Source: an uncultured Prevotella sp.
Lineage (GTDB): Bacteria; Bacteroidota; Bacteroidia; Bacteroidales; Bacteroidaceae
Assembly: GCA_945614335.1 (NCBI GenBank)
Contig: CALZAP010000084.1
Span: 1 to 6,467, forward strand
Direction: 5' to 3'
Length of the DNA stretch: 6,467 nt
The translations under genes and the position numbers were made by a program. The notes below the pieces were generated by a model that ran no database searches, was not told where the DNA came from, and worked only from the letters and a program-made list of their open reading frames with translations. Shown in pieces: positions 6,212-6,467 of this stretch; position 1 is the stretch's first letter, and each line of letters opens with the position of its first letter.

Positions 6212-6467
6212 ATGAACAGAGGAATAGTATTATTAATAGCCATGATGGCTGGTTCAACACTCTTTGCACAAAAAGGCATAGAGAAAGCGTTGGCAGAAAT
6301 TGAGGCTAACAACACTACATTGAAAGCAATGCAGAAAACTGTTGAGGCACAGAAAAAAGCCAACCACGCCGACAATACACTTGCCGAACCTGAAGTGGGA
6401 GTGAACAGACTCTGGGGCGACCCTTCTTCGATAGGAAACCGTACCGACGTAAGCGTAAGCCAGGAAT
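6212..6467 (+). CDS. TolC-family outer-membrane efflux protein (CusC/CzcC-like), 5' part only
   Basis: Only the first 85 codons are present; the gene runs off the window. It begins with a signal peptide, MNRGIVLLIAMMAGSTLFA, with likely cleavage before QKGIE. The mature N-terminus is helical (EKALAEIEANNTTLKAMQKTVEAQKKA) and continues with EPEVGVNRLWGDPSSIGNRTDVSVSQE. These resemble the first helix and first strand of TolC-type channels of Bacteroidetes heavy-metal efflux systems, which form the outer-membrane duct of the tripartite pump. Gene order adaptor-pump-channel supports this. ATG at 6212 sits in an AT-rich context (ataaagat before it) without a strong Shine-Dalgarno. It may be the last gene of the efflux operon or have its own promoter in the repeat-filled gap. 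Confidence 0.85.
   Translation, partial: MNRGIVLLIAMMAGSTLFAQKGIEKALAEIEANNTTLKAMQKTVEAQKKANHADNTLAEPEVGVNRLWGDPSSIGNRTDVSVSQE

Overview
The window looks like chromosomal DNA from a Bacteroidales bacterium, possibly Prevotella or a close relative. Three things point there. The promoters fit the Bacteroidetes pattern TTTG-N19-21-TAnnTTTG (a perfect example lies in front of the tRNA). Strong Shine-Dalgarno sequences are largely absent. The intergenic arrays of 7-base repeats (GGAGTGA/GGAGAGA and TTTTAAT/CTTTAAT) are, from memory, common in that group. The genus is a guess; no marker gene here settles it.

Layout, left to right, all genes on the + strand. Positions 1-56 hold an array of eight heptamers, possibly running off the window edge. 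A tRNA-Gln(CTG) gene follows, with its own promoter and intrinsic terminator. rsmA (16S rRNA dimethyladenosine transferase) begins only 12 bases after the terminator T-tract. Sixteen bases after rsmA is a small exported His/Cys-rich protein of unknown function. After a 107-base gap with a candidate promoter, palindrome and hairpin come a lipoprotein membrane-fusion protein (CzcB/CusB type) with a very His-rich insertion and, 11 bases later, a full-length heavy-metal RND pump (CzcA/CusA type). The pump's reading frame ends inside a second heptamer array, which is an inverted copy of the one at position 1. After an AT-rich heptamer array comes the start of a TolC-like outer-membrane efflux protein, cut by the window end.

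Functionally, the right two thirds encode a tripartite heavy-metal efflux system: outer-membrane channel, periplasmic adaptor and inner-membrane proton-driven pump. The small His/Cys-rich protein is probably an accessory periplasmic metal binder. The pump signature and the loss of the CusA methionine triad argue against a classical Cu(I)/Ag(I) exporter; the substrate is unknown, with a divalent cation such as Zn, Co, Cd or Ni more likely. The left third is housekeeping translation (tRNA-Gln, rsmA).

The least ordinary features are the paired inverted heptamer arrays about 6 kb apart, one of which supplies the pump's C-terminus and stop codon; the 24-base tandem duplications that built the adaptor's His-rich loop; and the palindrome overlapping the candidate efflux promoter. 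I see no entirely new system; the efflux operon is a recognisable family with unusual details.
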